Below are positions 5,650 to 7,098 of a DNA stretch of 7,098 nt, one piece after another. Origin of the DNA: Oscillospiraceae bacterium (GTDB taxonomy: Bacteria; Bacillota; Clostridia; Oscillospirales; Oscillospiraceae). The position numbers and the translations under genes were made by a program. How positions within the stretch are numbered: the stretch's first letter is position 1; each line of letters starts with the position of its first letter. The stretch lies in contig JAEDKB010000085.1 in assembly GCA_016296045.1 (NCBI GenBank), forward strand, positions 1 to 7,098, given 5' to 3'. A model generated the notes under the pieces. That model saw nothing but the letters and a program-made list of their open reading frames with translations, searched no databases and was not told the origin of the DNA.

Positions 5650-6948
5650 CTACCGGCAAAGCTCGCCCTCCACGCCGTCATCACGAAGCGCGGTGATGCG
5701 GACGGGGCAAAGCTCGTTATGCAGATTTTCGCCGCGGGCATAGACCTTGACAAAATTCTTTGCGTGACCGGTAAAGAAATCTCCCTCCGTCTGCTCAAAC
5801 AAAACCTCCTGCACCGTGCCGAGGAGGGCGGAATCATACCGTTCGCGCAAAGCCTTTGCAACCGCTCCCGCCCTTGCTGCCCGCTCTGCCTTGACCGCCT
5901 TGGGGATCTGATCGGGCATTGCGTCTGCCGGCGTTCCTGCACGGCGCGAATACGGGAAAATGTGCATCATGGCAAAGCCGCACTTTTCGGCAAATTCCAG
6001 CGACTGCCGCAATTCCTCCTCCGTCTCGCCGGGGAAGCCCACGATCAGATCCGTCGTGATCGCGCAGTCCGGAAAATACCGGTTTAACAAGGTGACGCTC
6101 TCAAAATAACGTGCGGAATCATACTTGCGGTGCATCCGCTTCAAAACGGTATCGCTGCCGCTTTGCAGACTCAGATGAAACTGCGGGCAGAGGTTGTCAC
6201 AGCCCGACAGCCGACGGCAGAAATCCTCGTCGATGATGCGCGGCTCCAGAGAGCCAAGCCGGATGCGAACGTTCGGCGCGGCCGCGCAGACTGCCTCCGC
6301 CAGATCGGCAAATTTGCTGCCGTCCTTGAAATCCCAGCCCCAGGAGGCGATCTCGATTCCGGTCAGGACAATCTCACGGTAGCCTGCCTGCGCCAGCGCC
6401 CCGGTCTGTTCGACCGCCTTTGCAAGCGGCAGCGATCGCACCGGTCCGCGTGCATACGGAATGATGCAGTAGGTGCAGAAATTAGAGCAGCCGTCTTGCA
6501 CCTTGAGCATGGCGCGTGTGCGCTCGGTCAGTCCGCCGGCAGGAAGCACCTCGAAGCTGCGGCGCTTGAGCGCCTGATCGACCGCCACCGACTGTTGCCG
6601 GGCTTCTTTTTTCGTTTGGTATGCCTGCAAAACAAGCTGCAAAAATTCTTCTTTGCCGGCGCTGCCGGAGATCACATCCGCTCCGGTCTTTCGGATCTCC
6701 TCCGTGCTGACCTGCGCATAGCAGCCGCAGACACCCAGCACCGCATCCGGATGCTCCCGACGCAGACGGTGGAGGAGCGTTCGGTTTTTGCGATCTGCTA
6801 CCGCCGTCACCGTGCAGGTGTTGACGATGAAAACCTCGCTTTCCGCTTCCTCCGCCGGCGTATGACCCAGCCCGATCAGTTGGCGTTCCATCGCCTGCGT
6901 TTCATATTGATTTACTTTGCAGCCCAGGGTATAACAGTGAAATTTCAT
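5650..6948 (-). CDS. mtaB: tRNA (t6A37) methylthiotransferase MtaB
   Basis: MtaB is a radical SAM enzyme that adds a methylthio group to t6A at position 37 of ANN-decoding tRNAs, giving ms2t6A. From the ATG at 6948 it has 432 residues. The N-terminal methylthiotransferase domain shows GCKVNQYET and NTCTVT with cysteines at 10, 45 and 76; the radical SAM motif DGCSNFCTYC gives C154, C158 and C161, followed by IIPYARGPVRS. A TRAM-like RNA-binding domain forms roughly the last 60 residues. GCKVNQYE, ADRKNR and RIRLGSLEPR favour MtaB over MiaB or RimO. The in-frame ATG at 6975 has no ribosome binding site, while GGAG lies 10 bp before 6948 and the protein there begins MKFHCYTLGC as in homologues. 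It appears intact, forms its own unit, and has no visible link to the molybdenum genes. Confidence 0.94.
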   Translation of the reverse strand: MKFHCYTLGCKVNQYETQAMERQLIGLGHTPAEEAESEVFIVNTCTVTAVADRKNRTLLHRLRREHPDAVLGVCGCYAQVSTEEIRKTGADVISGSAGKEEFLQLVLQAYQTKKEARQQSVAVDQALKRRSFEVLPAGGLTERTRAMLKVQDGCSNFCTYCIIPYARGPVRSLPLAKAVEQTGALAQAGYREIVLTGIEIASWGWDFKDGSKFADLAEAVCAAAPNVRIRLGSLEPRIIDEDFCRRLSGCDNLCPQFHLSLQSGSDTVLKRMHRKYDSARYFESVTLLNRYFPDCAITTDLIVGFPGETEEELRQSLEFAEKCGFAMMHIFPYSRRAGTPADAMPDQIPKAVKAERAARAGAVAKALRERYDSALLGTVQEVLFEQTEGDFFTGHAKNFVKVYARGENLHNELCPVRITALRDDGVEGELCR

Positions 6949-6975
6949 ACTTGAAAGTCTCCGGAATCTTTTCAT

Positions 6976-7098
6976 AAATCATTTTTTATTTTAACAGTTC
7001 TTTGTCAAAAAGTACAGTCCGACTTTCATCGCTGCGCCGTCGCTCTTTTTTCTCCGCAAAAAACCTTTGGGGCTTGCTCGCCGGCAAAAAGCGCCTTG
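6976..7098. other. Window-edge segment, coding status unresolved
   Basis: All three minus-strand frames are open from the window edge for most of this stretch. One reads as a charged 37-codon tail ending in DKELLK with a TAA at 6988-6986; it could be the 3' end of an upstream gene or spacer. I recognise no family, and there is too little sequence to decide. Confidence 0.3.
6981..7008 (-). promoter_or_regulatory. Weak candidate promoter for mtaB
   Basis: A perfect TTGACA (7008-7003) is followed after 16 bp by AAAAAT (6986-6981), which matches four of six -10 positions. Transcription would begin near 6974, which would exclude the ATG at 6975 and fit the start at 6948. AT-rich DNA makes chance matches likely. 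Confidence 0.3.

Noticed and set aside
6130..6954. Plus-strand open frame (274 codons) opposite mtaB
   Set aside because: It is antisense to a complete MtaB with all cluster cysteines, and no family is recognised in the plus frame.
6986..7098. Partial upstream gene ending at 6986
   Set aside because: Open frame over only 37 codons with the other two frames also mostly open; no family recognised, so it is listed only as unresolved.

Overview
The window is about 7.1 kb of moderately GC-rich DNA, and every gene I can support lies on the minus strand, so it reads from right to left. It looks like a low-GC-lineage Gram-positive (Firmicutes/Clostridia), probably an Oscillospiraceae/Ruminococcaceae-type gut anaerobe. 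The reasons are strong GGAGG ribosome binding sites, a lipoprotein-type molybdate-binding protein, protein sequences resembling clostridial homologues, and a dispersed palindromic repeat of a kind common between genes in that group. The genus is inference; no rRNA or other marker is present.

Layout in transcription order. An unassigned edge segment (7098-6976) is followed by mtaB (6948-5650), a tRNA methylthiotransferase unrelated to the rest. A 273-bp intergenic region carries a near-consensus sigma-70/SigA promoter and a possible operator. Next is the molybdate lipoprotein gene modA (5376-4459). A 338-bp gap (4458-4121) holds two related 25-nt stem-loops, a dispersed palindromic repeat and a plausible second promoter. 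Then comes a tight run of six genes: modB (4120-3449), modC (3444-2392), moaA (2395-1445), moaC (1443-973), a MOSC-domain gene (969-529) and the 5' part of a MoeA-like molybdopterin-binding protein gene (532 to beyond base 1). Spacings in this run are -4 to +4 bp, which indicates one operon with translational coupling.

The genes form one molybdenum pathway. ModA captures oxyanion (molybdate or tungstate) outside the membrane, ModB and ModC import it, and MoaA with MoaC converts GTP to cyclic pyranopterin monophosphate. The MoeA-like and MOSC proteins presumably act later, in metal insertion and cofactor or sulfur handling. MoaD, MoaE, MoaB/Mog and any molybdoenzyme are not in the window.

The outstanding observation is that ModA is circularly permuted. 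After a lipoprotein signal and a Thr/Ala/Glu-rich tether, the half that is normally C-terminal comes first and the normally N-terminal half comes second, in one uninterrupted reading frame. All five positions that align with the molybdate contacts of E. coli ModA are still occupied by suitable residues. The unusual modA-modB gap is the second point of interest.
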